A DNA stretch of 64,000 bases from CAZFDT01 sp964518335 (GTDB taxonomy: Bacteria; Planctomycetota; Phycisphaerae; Phycisphaerales; Phycisphaeraceae). Positions 28,917 to 37,323 of this stretch are shown in pieces. Made by a program: the position numbers and the translations under genes. The DNA lies in assembly GCA_964518335.1 (NCBI GenBank), contig CAZFDT010000006.1, positions 1 through 64,000 on the forward strand. Reading direction: 5' to 3'. Under the pieces are notes generated by a model. The model was not told the origin of the DNA. It saw only the letters and a program-made list of their open reading frames with translations, and ran no database searches. Every line of letters begins with the position of its first letter. Position 1 is the stretch's first letter.

Positions 28917-29312
28917 ATGGCGACCGGATTTGCGATCAGTGTGCTGGCGTTGGCGGTGCTGGTCTTGTCGCTTGCGGCAATGGTGACGGGCGTGGTCATG
29001 CTCGTGGCCGAGTGGCGACGGGGCAGCGGCGAGGATGGGATGACGTGCGGGCGGTGCGGTTACTCGGTGCGGGGGGTGTCCACGCTGTCGTGTCCCGAGT
29101 GCGGAGCGGACCTGCGTGAGGTGGGCATTACCGCCGTGCCGAAACACAGGCGAGTCTTGCCGTGGGTGCTCATCGGCGTGGGTTTGCTGGTAGGCACCGC
29201 ATGTTTCTGTGGCGGCCTCTTCGGCGTGCGCGTCCAGACCGCACCACCAATGACGGTACCGCTCTCTCAACCCACCGTTTCACCACCCGCCCCGGCCAGC
29301 CCGAACCCATAG
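28917..29312 (+). CDS. Two-span membrane protein with zinc ribbon
   Basis: A 131-residue protein with two predicted membrane helices (residues 4-30 and 81-103) and between them a zinc ribbon CGRCGYSVRG, then LSCPECGADLREVGI. This CxxCGY...CPECG-DLR signature is common in planctomycete membrane proteins of unknown function. The ATG at 28917 sits only six bases after TACACT (28905-28910), a possible -10 element, so the transcript may be leaderless. An upstream in-frame ATG at 28857 gives a poor N-terminus. Confidence 0.75.
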   Translation: MATGFAISVLALAVLVLSLAAMVTGVVMLVAEWRRGSGEDGMTCGRCGYSVRGVSTLSCPECGADLREVGITAVPKHRRVLPWVLIGVGLLVGTACFCGGLFGVRVQTAPPMTVPLSQPTVSPPAPASPNP

Positions 29313-29363
29313 GGATCGCCTTGGCGTCGCTACGGGCGAGTAGCCGCGACAGGGCGGTGCATG

Positions 29364-30473
29364 CTATGCCGCGGCGAGCGATGCTGGATCGAAGGCGACA
29401 CTGCTGTCGTCGGCGACTTGCTTGAACTCGGCAATCTCGGCGTCGGTGAAGATCAGGCCGTGGCATTGCTCGCTGCGCAGGGCGGCGCCGTGCTCGATCT
29501 CGCCGGGGAGGATGGCGCGACCTTCCGGCGGGCGGTTGCCGTGGCCCATCACATCGTCAAGCACGGCCTTGACGTTGGCGGCCTGATCGCGCCGGCAGGC
29601 AAAGGCCCCACAGCTCAGCGCATCGGGATGAATCACCTGGAAGAAGAAGCTGGGCGTGGTTTTCTCATCCCCGGAAGTGACGTGTTCCGGCCGCGAGCGC
29701 AGGGTGGGCAATGAGCCGCCGATGAGCGCGGCGACGAGCTCGTTGATGAGCGACAGGCCGTAGCCCTTGTGCTGGCCGAAGGGCAACAGGGCGACGACGG
29801 CGTTGGGGTCGGTCGTCTCCTTGCCATGGCGGTCCACTGCAGCGCCGAGCGGCAGGGGCTTGCCCTCGCGTTTGAACTGCTGGACGCGGCCCATGGCCAC
29901 CGTACTCGTCGCCCAGTCGATGACGATCGGGAAGCCCACCGCCTCGGTCGTCGGGAAGCCCCAGGAGTGGGGATTGGTGCCCAGGGTGGGGAACTTGCCG
30001 CCGAAGGGCACGACTTCGGCGAGGGCGGCGGTGCAGTTGGTGTAGGCGATGTAGCCGCGCTTAGCCGCGTCCATGACGTACCCGCCTCCCCAGAGGTAGT
30101 GGAAGGCCTGATCGACGCTGACGATCCCGACGCCAAACTCATCGGCGAGGCGGATGCACTCGTCGATGGCCTCGAAGGCGACGGCCTGCCCGAGCTTGCG
30201 GTTGGCGTTCCACTTCTGGCATGCCTTGAACTTAGTGGGCAGCTTCTGGATCGTCGCGCCGGGCACGCATCCGCGGCTTTTCTTGTTGCCCGAGCCAAAG
30301 TGGTCGTCCAGGTGCAGGGCCTTGAGCGCGTTGTGCGTCTTGATGCCGTGCCACGCCGCCATCTGGCAGAAGCGTGCCGCTTGCTGTGCCTCGTCGGCGG
30401 TGAACCCGCGCTTGCGATACGCGGCTTCGACGATGCGGTTATGAAGATCGACGGGGAGGATGCGTTCAGGCAT
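29364..30473 (-). CDS. Malate/L-lactate dehydrogenase family (Ldh2) oxidoreductase
   Basis: A 369-residue NAD(P)-dependent oxidoreductase of the Ldh_2 fold (malate, L-sulfolactate, ureidoglycolate or keto-gulonate dehydrogenases). Landmarks: GIKTHNALKALHLDD (substrate loop with His), a GIVSVDQAFHYLWGGGYVMDAA variant of the GHFG-type helix in two parts, FGGKFPTLGTNPHSWGFPT (cofactor site), and LPFGQHKGYGLSLINELVAAL. ATG 30473 is chosen; an upstream ATG adds 17 residues outside the family start. It is transcribed away from the zinc-ribbon gene side, with no clear operon partner. Physiological substrate unknown. Confidence 0.88.
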   Translation of the reverse strand: MPERILPVDLHNRIVEAAYRKRGFTADEAQQAARFCQMAAWHGIKTHNALKALHLDDHFGSGNKKSRGCVPGATIQKLPTKFKACQKWNANRKLGQAVAFEAIDECIRLADEFGVGIVSVDQAFHYLWGGGYVMDAAKRGYIAYTNCTAALAEVVPFGGKFPTLGTNPHSWGFPTTEAVGFPIVIDWATSTVAMGRVQQFKREGKPLPLGAAVDRHGKETTDPNAVVALLPFGQHKGYGLSLINELVAALIGGSLPTLRSRPEHVTSGDEKTTPSFFFQVIHPDALSCGAFACRRDQAANVKAVLDDVMGHGNRPPEGRAILPGEIEHGAALRSEQCHGLIFTDAEIAEFKQVADDSSVAFDPASLAAA

Positions 30474-30590
30474 GAGCGTGTGGGGTTGGAGTGCGAGCCA
30501 GACCCACAGAATAGCAGAGCGCACCGATTTGAGCGGTCCTGTTTGTGGATGATGTCAGGAGTCAACCCTCTTTGCCCGAGCCGCGCGCGA

Positions 30591-31484
30591 TTACGAGTTG
30601 GTCGAGTTGATCTGGACGAAGCCCAGAAAGCGGGAGTTGTTGAGCATGTCGGTGTCCTCGATGAGGACGCGGGCGAAGACACCCCAGGTGTCGTTGAAGA
30701 TGTAAGCCTGGTTGAAGTCGAGCACGAAATTGCGGGTGATGGTGTCGCCGGCGGCGACGGAGGGCACGGCGATGGTGGCGCCCAGATCGACGTAGCTACG
30801 GAGGTTGTCGAAGGCGTCGAAGTTGCCCATGAAGAACTGGATGCGGGTCGGGCCGGACGCGACGTTACCGCTATTGCTGAAGGTCAGCGACACGGGCAGG
30901 AGGTCGGGCGGATACGTCAGATTGATGTCTGGGTTGAAGGTGGAGTTGGAGATAGCCACGTCCATGAGTTTACCGGCGTCATTGTCGCGGATGAGTCCGA
31001 TGGCGGAGGCGGTCTTGATGGCGGCGCCGCGGGCCTGGAAGAGTTCGATTCGGACGGTTTCGTCGAACTCGGGGTTGTTGTCGCCGATGACGTTGACCTG
31101 CACTTTCTGCTGCTTGACGCCGGGGGCGAAGGTGAGCTGGGCTGTGCGTGCGACGAAATCGACGCCGGCGGTGGCGGAGGGGGGATCGACGGCGAAGTTG
31201 CCGGGAGCAACGGCGCGGAAGCGCACGGTGGCGACGGCATCGAGAGCGCCCTGACGTTTGACGGTGAAGGTGAGCTTTCGCGTCTGGCCGGGGTCGCCCT
31301 CGGTGACGGAGCCGCCGGTAACGACGAAGCGCGACGCGGCGCGCTTGAGCCGGGCCTTGCGCTTCCTCTGCTTCTCCTGCTGCAGTGAACTGTATGCGTC
31401 AGGCTCGGCGTCGGCGGAAGTGGCGGCGGGCGCGGCCGAGAGCATGAGGCGCGGCTCCAGCGCTTCGAGGACAGGTGCGTGCAT
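30591..31484 (-). CDS. LEPR-signal extracellular protein with Calx-beta and CARDB-like domains
   Basis: A 297-residue secreted protein. It starts with LEALEPRLMLSAAP, the LEPR-type leader found at the N-terminus of large planctomycete surface proteins. A Calx-beta-like domain follows (SVTEGDPGQTRKLTFTV, then GVDFVARTAQLTFAPG, IGDNNPEFDETVRIEL), then a CARDB-like beta-sandwich (LLPVSLTFSNSGNVASG, ITRNFVLDFNQ). ATG 31484 is chosen as it has GGGAG about nine bases upstream; ATG 31529 is an alternative. No catalytic site. Calx-beta domains bind calcium and support adhesion. Unusually short for an LEPR protein. Confidence 0.8.
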   Translation of the reverse strand: MHAPVLEALEPRLMLSAAPAATSADAEPDAYSSLQQEKQRKRKARLKRAASRFVVTGGSVTEGDPGQTRKLTFTVKRQGALDAVATVRFRAVAPGNFAVDPPSATAGVDFVARTAQLTFAPGVKQQKVQVNVIGDNNPEFDETVRIELFQARGAAIKTASAIGLIRDNDAGKLMDVAISNSTFNPDINLTYPPDLLPVSLTFSNSGNVASGPTRIQFFMGNFDAFDNLRSYVDLGATIAVPSVAAGDTITRNFVLDFNQAYIFNDTWGVFARVLIEDTDMLNNSRFLGFVQINSTNS

Positions 31485-31551
31485 GGAGGATCTCCCGTTC
31501 GCGGCCATCGGACTCAGATTCGCAGACACTACCCCCTATTCGTGCCGCGCC

Positions 31552-33120
31552 TCACCAAGTGTACTTGACAGTGTATTCCACGGCCTTGCTCCCTTCCGCC
31601 GGGACTTGCACGTCGAAATGAATCGTGCGCGAGTCCATCTTGGCGAACGGCTCAGTGTGGCGCACGATCTCCCATGTCGTCCAGCGAAACAGGTTCTCGC
31701 GGATCACCACCTTCTGCGGCACGTTCTTGGCGTTTTTCACCGTGATGCGATACGTCTCTTCCATCGTCTTGCGGTTGTTGTCGATGAGGAAGTTCGTCTG
31801 CACGCGCTCGCCGGTGACGTCGAACGACTCGCCGGTCTTGATGAGTACCTGCTCGTTCCTGGCGGTGTGGTCGATCAGGTCCTCACCGACGAACTCCAGG
31901 CTCTGATCCGTGGGATCCAACTTGAACACACGGACCTTGCCCTTGGGCAGGGGGATGCCCAGCTTGTTCTCCTGCTTGTTGTCGAAGCGGATGTAAACGT
32001 CCACCTTCTTGCTGGACTGCTGGCCCAGGCCGCGGTCGATCTGGGGTGAGGGGAAAAACCAGTGCCGGGCGTGCTCGGGCAGGCCGTAATACACCAGCAC
32101 CTTCTCGACGCTCACGCCCTGCACCGTCGGGAAGAGGGCGATCTGCTGAGTGCTGTTCTGCGCGATCGTGACCTTGCGCGGCAGGGTGTAAAGGTGGTAC
32201 TCGAAAAAGCTCTTCTCCTCGAACCCGGCGGCGTCGGCCTCCATCATGACGGCGGCGCGGGCCTTCATCATGCCCACTTTCGGCTGCGGCGGCTCGATGC
32301 GCTGCACGTCGCCGGCGATCAGCTTCAGCGTCGCATCGGCGTACGTCGCGCCGCTCAAGTTGAGAATCGTCACCCATGCGCCCAGGTCCGCCTGCGTGTC
32401 GTCGGCGTTGAGCACGAGGTTGTAGTCGCTTCGCCACGTCACGCCCGACGTCTGGTACGTGGTTCGCACCGTCCGGGGGCCCGCCGCCGGCACATTCAGC
32501 CGCCACTGCAGCGTCGGCCGCGTCACCAGGCCCGCCGGCAGCGCGCCCAGCTTCACGTCGTTGCCCTGCGCCACCACGCGCAGACCCTCGTCGGTCAGCA
32601 GCGTCAGCCGCCCCTGCTGCGCCGACAGCAGCTTGCCCGACACCGGATCGACCTGCCCATCGCCGCGCGACACGTTCACCGTGATCTGCTGGTCCAGATA
32701 TTTCTCGAACAGCTTCTCCGGGCTGACCAGATCGAACTGGAAGGACTGCTCCAACACGCTCACGACCTGGGCCTGGCCGCTGAGGTCCACGAGCGAGACG
32801 GTGGTCGGGTCGATGAACTGGGCTACGTCGGTGAAGGGCACGACGTTGACGCCCTGTTCCAGGTCGAGGCGGCGCGTGTCGCGCACGACGCCGAAGCCGG
32901 GAACCTGCGATGCGAAGCCGGGGTCCATGCCCAAGCGTTGCTGGGCGATGAACTGCTGAGGATCGAACGAGGCAGGGTCGGCGTGGGAGTAAATGGTCAT
33001 CCCGACGCCAGGGTCCGGCGCTTGAGGCGCCTGGGCCGGTGCGACGGCGGGTGCGAGCAGGACAACTGCAACGACTGTGTGGCGAATGAGCATGGCGGCA
33101 ATTCCTGGATAAGCGTGCAT
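31552..33120 (-). CDS. DUF4139 domain secreted protein
   Basis: A 522-residue protein with a signal peptide (VVAVVLLAPAVAPAQA) and the DUF4139 architecture: an N-terminal beta region with VNVVPFTDVAQFIDPTTVSL, a middle segment, then TYQTSGVTWRSDYNLVLN, WVTILNLSGATYADATLKL, and the C-terminal strands EETYRITVKNAKNVPQKVVI and WEIVRHTEPFAKMDSRTIHF. Members occur across bacteria and are of unknown role, possibly cell-envelope related. ATG 33093 is an alternative start nearer to the signal peptide. It is followed (downstream) by the LEPR gene, 67 bases away, in the same direction. Confidence 0.88.
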   Translation of the reverse strand: MHAYPGIAAMLIRHTVVAVVLLAPAVAPAQAPQAPDPGVGMTIYSHADPASFDPQQFIAQQRLGMDPGFASQVPGFGVVRDTRRLDLEQGVNVVPFTDVAQFIDPTTVSLVDLSGQAQVVSVLEQSFQFDLVSPEKLFEKYLDQQITVNVSRGDGQVDPVSGKLLSAQQGRLTLLTDEGLRVVAQGNDVKLGALPAGLVTRPTLQWRLNVPAAGPRTVRTTYQTSGVTWRSDYNLVLNADDTQADLGAWVTILNLSGATYADATLKLIAGDVQRIEPPQPKVGMMKARAAVMMEADAAGFEEKSFFEYHLYTLPRKVTIAQNSTQQIALFPTVQGVSVEKVLVYYGLPEHARHWFFPSPQIDRGLGQQSSKKVDVYIRFDNKQENKLGIPLPKGKVRVFKLDPTDQSLEFVGEDLIDHTARNEQVLIKTGESFDVTGERVQTNFLIDNNRKTMEETYRITVKNAKNVPQKVVIRENLFRWTTWEIVRHTEPFAKMDSRTIHFDVQVPAEGSKAVEYTVKYTW

Positions 33121-33156
33121 ATTCGCGTTGGACGCACCACCGCGCAGCAGGTTCCC

Positions 33157-33630
33157 TCACCGCAGCATAGGCAGCGAGCCCAGCAGCGGATACCACAGCA
33201 TGATGGCGATCGCACCGACGTAAAGCGTCAACCCAACGATCAGGATGATAAGCCCGGCCCGATAGGCGCGGGTCTTACCCTCGCGGTACGCCAGGCAGCT
33301 CAGCAGCCATGCGCGCACGTCGTCGCCGGGTTGCTGCGTGAGCCACCACAGGTGCAGCACACCCCAGACGACGACGATGGCCGCCAGCAGCGACAGCGAT
33401 ACCCCGCCAATCACCAACACTTGCGCCAGGCGATTGGTCCCGGCGATGAGTCGGCCGGAAAACCCCGTCACGGTGATGACCACACCGCAGAGCGTCAACA
33501 GCACCTGGGCGCGGTTGTGCAGGATGACGAACTGACGCTCCAGCAGTTCCATGATGCGCGGCTGGTCGGGGCCATACATCCTCAGAATGCGATCGGCCTC
33601 TTGTTCGGGCGTCATGTGCGCCATGGTCAC
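33157..33630 (-). CDS. Three-span membrane protein
   Basis: A 157-residue protein with a charged N-terminal 37 residues (EQEADRILRMYGPDQPRIME) and three predicted membrane helices (about 42-60, 70-93, 124-146). It resembles small bacterial membrane proteins with one amphipathic N-terminal helix (Pycsar-effector-like or DUF-type), but I do not recognise a family with confidence. It is 36 bases upstream of the DUF4139 gene and in the same direction, so a two-gene unit is likely. Confidence 0.7.
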   Translation of the reverse strand: MTMAHMTPEQEADRILRMYGPDQPRIMELLERQFVILHNRAQVLLTLCGVVITVTGFSGRLIAGTNRLAQVLVIGGVSLSLLAAIVVVWGVLHLWWLTQQPGDDVRAWLLSCLAYREGKTRAYRAGLIILIVGLTLYVGAIAIMLWYPLLGSLPMLR

Positions 33631-33725
33631 CAGTGTACCCGCGGCGGGGGTCTCCGCGCCGGCGCCGAGGCTTCGCGATGCTCCCGATCGCAGCGCCCCG
33701 ACAGCGATCGGCTACGATGCGGGGC

Positions 33726-34595
33726 ATGAAGTTCTGCGATCTGCACATGCACTCGACGGCGTCCGACGGGCAGGACGTCCCCGAGGCCCTGCCGCGCCTG
33801 GCGAAGAAGGCGGGGCTGTCGGCGTTGGCGTTGACCGACCACGACACGACTGCCGGGCTCGAAGCCGCCGCCGCCGCCGCCAAACGCGCCCGCATCCGCT
33901 TTGTTCCCGGCATCGAGTTGTCGGCCGATCCGGACGTCGGCGGGCTGCCAACCAGGGAGCTAAAGGGCACGCTGCACATCCTGGGCTTGTTCATCCGCCA
34001 CGACGCCCCCTCGCTCAAGGTCATCGAGAGCCGCCTGCTCGAAGCGCGGTGGCAGCGCAACCCGCAGATCATCGCCAACCTCAACGCCCTGGGCGTGAAC
34101 ATCACTTACGACGAGGTCGTCGCCCTGGCCCCGGGCGTTGTCGGCCGACCTCACATCGGGCAGGTGCTGGTCAACAAGGGCTACGTCAAGAGCGTCCACG
34201 AGGCCTTCGCCAAATACATCGGCGAGGGCAAACCCGCCTACGCCCGCAAGGACAGGCTCACTGCAGCACAGGCCATCGACGCCATCCACGATGCCGGCGG
34301 CCTGGTGGTCCTTGCCCACCCCGTCCAGCTCAAGCTCGATCCCGACGAACTCGAGCATGTCGTCGCCAGACTCGCCGACATGGGCCTCGACGGCATCGAG
34401 ACCCGCCACAGCGATCATACGCCAGCCCAAGTCGAGCAGTACCACGTCCTGGCCCGGCGTCACGGGTTGCTCGCTTCCGGCGGCAGCGATTACCACGGGC
34501 CTCGTAAGCCCATCGAACTGGGCAGCCAGCACGTCCCCTATGCCACCTACGAATCGCTTCACGCGGCTTGGAAATTGCGCGCCGCATCGAAATGA
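33726..34595 (+). CDS. PHP-domain phosphoesterase
   Basis: A 289-residue metal-dependent phosphoesterase of the PHP family, closest in layout to the YciV/RNase AM group that trims RNA or hydrolyses 3',5'-bisphosphonucleotides. Motifs: DLHMHSTASDG (first metal His pair), ALTDHDT, VPGIELSA, LVVLAHP (His) and GSDYHG near the C-terminus. A helical insert between residues 90 and 190 is typical of the group. ATG 33726 lies seven bases after TACGAT (33713-33718), so the message may be leaderless. ATG 33717 is in the same frame. Confidence 0.88.
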   Translation: MKFCDLHMHSTASDGQDVPEALPRLAKKAGLSALALTDHDTTAGLEAAAAAAKRARIRFVPGIELSADPDVGGLPTRELKGTLHILGLFIRHDAPSLKVIESRLLEARWQRNPQIIANLNALGVNITYDEVVALAPGVVGRPHIGQVLVNKGYVKSVHEAFAKYIGEGKPAYARKDRLTAAQAIDAIHDAGGLVVLAHPVQLKLDPDELEHVVARLADMGLDGIETRHSDHTPAQVEQYHVLARRHGLLASGGSDYHGPRKPIELGSQHVPYATYESLHAAWKLRAASK

Positions 34596-34631
34596 CGGGG
34601 CTAGAATATTAAGGCGGAATGGAGGTGTCGT

Positions 34632-35342
34632 ATGTCCAGCCTTCTGTCCGGTCACACGAACATCGGTGCCATTCTCGGTGCGATCAAGTCCTCGACCAAG
34701 CCGGTGCATGTGGACCTGCACCGGCCGGAGAGGGCGGCGCCGTTCATCACGGTCAGCCGTGAGGCCGGCGCCGGCGCGCCCGCCATGGCCGAGGCGCTGG
34801 TGGCCATGCTCAAGGAGCGCGACCGCACGACGTGGCAGGTGTACGACCGCGCCCTGGTCGAGAAGGTTGCTGCCGACCATCGCATCGACCGGTCGCTGGT
34901 CGAGGCGGTGGAGGAATCCAGCCACAGTTGGCTCAAGGACATGCTCGCGGGCGTCGCCGGGCCGGCGTCGCAGCCCGACGTGGATGAGATGAAGATCGTC
35001 CGACGCGTGTCCGTGACCATCCGCGGCATCGCCCAGGTCGGCCACGCCATCATCGTCGGCCGCGGCGGCGTGTTCGTCACCGCCAACATGCCCGGCGGCA
35101 TCCACGTCCGTCTTATCGCGCCACTTGAGCATCGCATCCGCCGCTTCGCCCAGGTGCGAGGACTCAGCCTCGATGCCGCACGCGATGAAGTCTTGCGCAT
35201 CGAAGAAAACCGAGCCGCGTTCTATCGGCTCTACTGGCCCAGCCGCGCGCTGGATGTTCACAGCTTCACCATGACGCTCAACACAGCCGGCCTCACCGAT
35301 CAGCAGGTCGCTCAGGCCGTATTGCCGATCGTGCCTCGGTAG
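34632..35342 (+). CDS. Cytidylate kinase-like family protein
   Basis: A 236-residue P-loop kinase of the cytidylate kinase-like group (related to Cmk, function undefined). The N-terminal strand PFITVSREAGAGAPAMAEAL takes the place of the usual G-x-GG-x-E-x-A nucleotide loop, and WQVYDRALVEKVA matches the following YDxELL strand. The lid region has RRFAQVRGLSLDAARDEVL. GGAGG lies nine bases upstream of ATG 34632. It is 36 bases after the PHP gene in the same direction, so the two may share a transcript. Confidence 0.82.
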   Translation: MSSLLSGHTNIGAILGAIKSSTKPVHVDLHRPERAAPFITVSREAGAGAPAMAEALVAMLKERDRTTWQVYDRALVEKVAADHRIDRSLVEAVEESSHSWLKDMLAGVAGPASQPDVDEMKIVRRVSVTIRGIAQVGHAIIVGRGGVFVTANMPGGIHVRLIAPLEHRIRRFAQVRGLSLDAARDEVLRIEENRAAFYRLYWPSRALDVHSFTMTLNTAGLTDQQVAQAVLPIVPR

Positions 35343-35355
35343 ATCAGATCCCCGC

Positions 35356-37197
35356 TCACTTCGCCGCTCGTCGCCGGCGGACGTGCCCCAACGCCGCCAG
35401 CAACAGCAGGGCCAGCGTGCCCGGCTCGGGAACCTGCGTGCCGTAGAGCCGCAACGACCAGGAGTTCCAGGTCCCGGTGCCAAATCCCGCATAGCCGTCG
35501 CGCACGCGCAGCGTCCAGTCACCCAACGCCTGTTCGCCCCAGTGTCGCGCCGACGTGAACGTCCAGTCGTAGTTGCTTCCGCTGTCGTCGTGAAGGTCGG
35601 CGAGGATCGACTCCGTGCCGTCGGGTGAAGTCAGCACGATCTCCAGATCACCACGGAAGGTGCTGAAGGTGGCGTTGAATGTCACTTCCACCCACTCAAC
35701 AAAGAGGTCCTCGGTGACGCTGTGCGTTCGAGTCACTGCAGCGCCGAAGACCTGCGTGCCCAGCCCGTCGGGGATAGCCTGACTGACCGCCAGCGTGGGC
35801 GACGTGTAGCTCACCTCGGGCCCCACGTTCGTCCAGGTCTGAGCGGCGGCGACGGCGGCCTGGGCATCGACGGCGCCGAAGCCGTACTTGTGATTGACCC
35901 ATCGGCCCGACCCGTTAGTCGTCCAGTCGCTGTCGGAGGCATGGTTCTTGCGTGCCGTGTCCACGAGGATGTGCTGCACGTCGCGGTAGGTGAGGTTGGG
36001 GTTGGCGTCGAGCATGAGCGCGACGACGCCGGCGACCAGCGGCGCTGACGCCGACGTGCCGCCGAAATCGTCGGTGTAGTTGTTCTGCCCAGCGATGCCG
36101 TTGTATCCGTTGCCGCCGGTCAGATCGGTGGTGACGATGCCCGCGCCGGCGCCGCTGGAGTGGGCCGACACCAGCAGGGGGGCGCCCGGTTCGGAGTAGG
36201 ACGCCTGCACGCCGTTGTCATCGATGGCGGCGACGGCGATGGTGTAGCGACTGTTGGCGTAGCCATCGTAGTTGACGTTGTCGCGAACGCTCTGCCCGTT
36301 GCCGCCCGCCCAGATGTAGATGCTGCCCAGCCCGCCACGGCCGGTCTCCACGTTGTTCTTGATCGCCGCGGCAGTCAGGGCGCCTGGGCCTTCCTTGCGG
36401 TTGCCGTCGTCGGTGGGGCCCCACGAGTTGCTGTAAATGTCGATGGTCTGCGGCATGTGGCTCAGGGCGTTGGCCTCTTGCAGGTCAGTTGTGGCGGCGG
36501 CGATGAGTCGGATGCCCGCCAGGCTGGCCAGCGGTGCGACGCCACTGACGCCCGTGCTGTTGTGGCCCCGCGCCCCGATGACTCCGGCCACTGCCGTGCC
36601 GTGCGGGTCGGAACTCGTGGGTGCGGGGTCGGTGTCGTTGAAGTTGTAGTCGTAGCTCGCCACGGCGTGATAGTTGGCAGACAGATCTGGGTGCGTGTGC
36701 TGCAGTCCATCATCGACAACCGCAACGACCACGCCGCTGCCGGTGATGCCGTTGTAGCTGCCGGTGCCCCATACGTTGACGACGTTGGCGTCTTCGCCGG
36801 CTGTACCGCCGCTCTGGCCGGTGTTGTTGAGGTGCCACTGCAACCCGAAGAGCGTGTCGTTGGGGATGAACCGCAGCGACTGCTGGCGCGCCACCAGAGG
36901 CTGCAGCAGCGTGGCCTGGGGTATGCGTGATGCGGCTACCGCCAGCCCCGGTACGTCGCGGAATGTCACGATGAACGCATCGTCCACGTACGGCGCCCGC
37001 TCTACCGTCGCAACGTTCGGCAGGTTCCGCAGCGCGGTCAGCCCGCCATCTTCGCCAATCTGTACCACCCACTGTGCCGCTTTCGCTTCCGGCTCCGGCG
37101 GCGAAGGCTCGCGCACCTGGCCACGACACAGCCCCGCCCACGCCAGCACCGTAGCGCAAGCGCTCAACACCCATCCGACATGTCCGACGTTCCGCAT
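35356..37197 (-). CDS. Secreted subtilisin-family protease with P-domain and PEP-CTERM
   Basis: A 613-residue serine protease of the S8 family, kexin/proprotein-convertase-like. Signal peptide 1-27; pro-region; catalytic Asp in GVVVAVVDDGLQHTHPDL, His in DPHGTAVAGVIGA, oxyanion Asn in the SIYIWAGGNGQ area, Ser in GGTSASAPLVAGVVALM. A proprotein convertase P-domain follows (FRGDLEIVLTSPDGT, then WTLRVRDGYAGFGTGTW), then a PEP-CTERM anchor (VPEPGTLALLLLAALG and RRRR). ATG 37197 is preferred as it starts the signal peptide; ATG 37227 adds ten residues. It could process other surface or PEP-CTERM proteins. It is convergent with the kinase-like gene. Confidence 0.92.
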   Translation of the reverse strand: MRNVGHVGWVLSACATVLAWAGLCRGQVREPSPPEPEAKAAQWVVQIGEDGGLTALRNLPNVATVERAPYVDDAFIVTFRDVPGLAVAASRIPQATLLQPLVARQQSLRFIPNDTLFGLQWHLNNTGQSGGTAGEDANVVNVWGTGSYNGITGSGVVVAVVDDGLQHTHPDLSANYHAVASYDYNFNDTDPAPTSSDPHGTAVAGVIGARGHNSTGVSGVAPLASLAGIRLIAAATTDLQEANALSHMPQTIDIYSNSWGPTDDGNRKEGPGALTAAAIKNNVETGRGGLGSIYIWAGGNGQSVRDNVNYDGYANSRYTIAVAAIDDNGVQASYSEPGAPLLVSAHSSGAGAGIVTTDLTGGNGYNGIAGQNNYTDDFGGTSASAPLVAGVVALMLDANPNLTYRDVQHILVDTARKNHASDSDWTTNGSGRWVNHKYGFGAVDAQAAVAAAQTWTNVGPEVSYTSPTLAVSQAIPDGLGTQVFGAAVTRTHSVTEDLFVEWVEVTFNATFSTFRGDLEIVLTSPDGTESILADLHDDSGSNYDWTFTSARHWGEQALGDWTLRVRDGYAGFGTGTWNSWSLRLYGTQVPEPGTLALLLLAALGHVRRRRAAK

Positions 37198-37323
37198 CGA
37201 CCCCCCTCGCGTTATGTGTTCCCACAAGTTACACGCACCGCAGCATCCTACGCAAGCAAAATCTACGCACGTCCACGTAACTAGAGCGGCCGATTCCCGC
37301 CAGGGGGTTGAGGAAGCCTCCAG

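Noticed and set aside
33960..35522. A 520-codon frame on the minus strand
   Set aside because: It overlaps the PHP and cytidylate-kinase-like genes, both with good motifs and ribosome sites.
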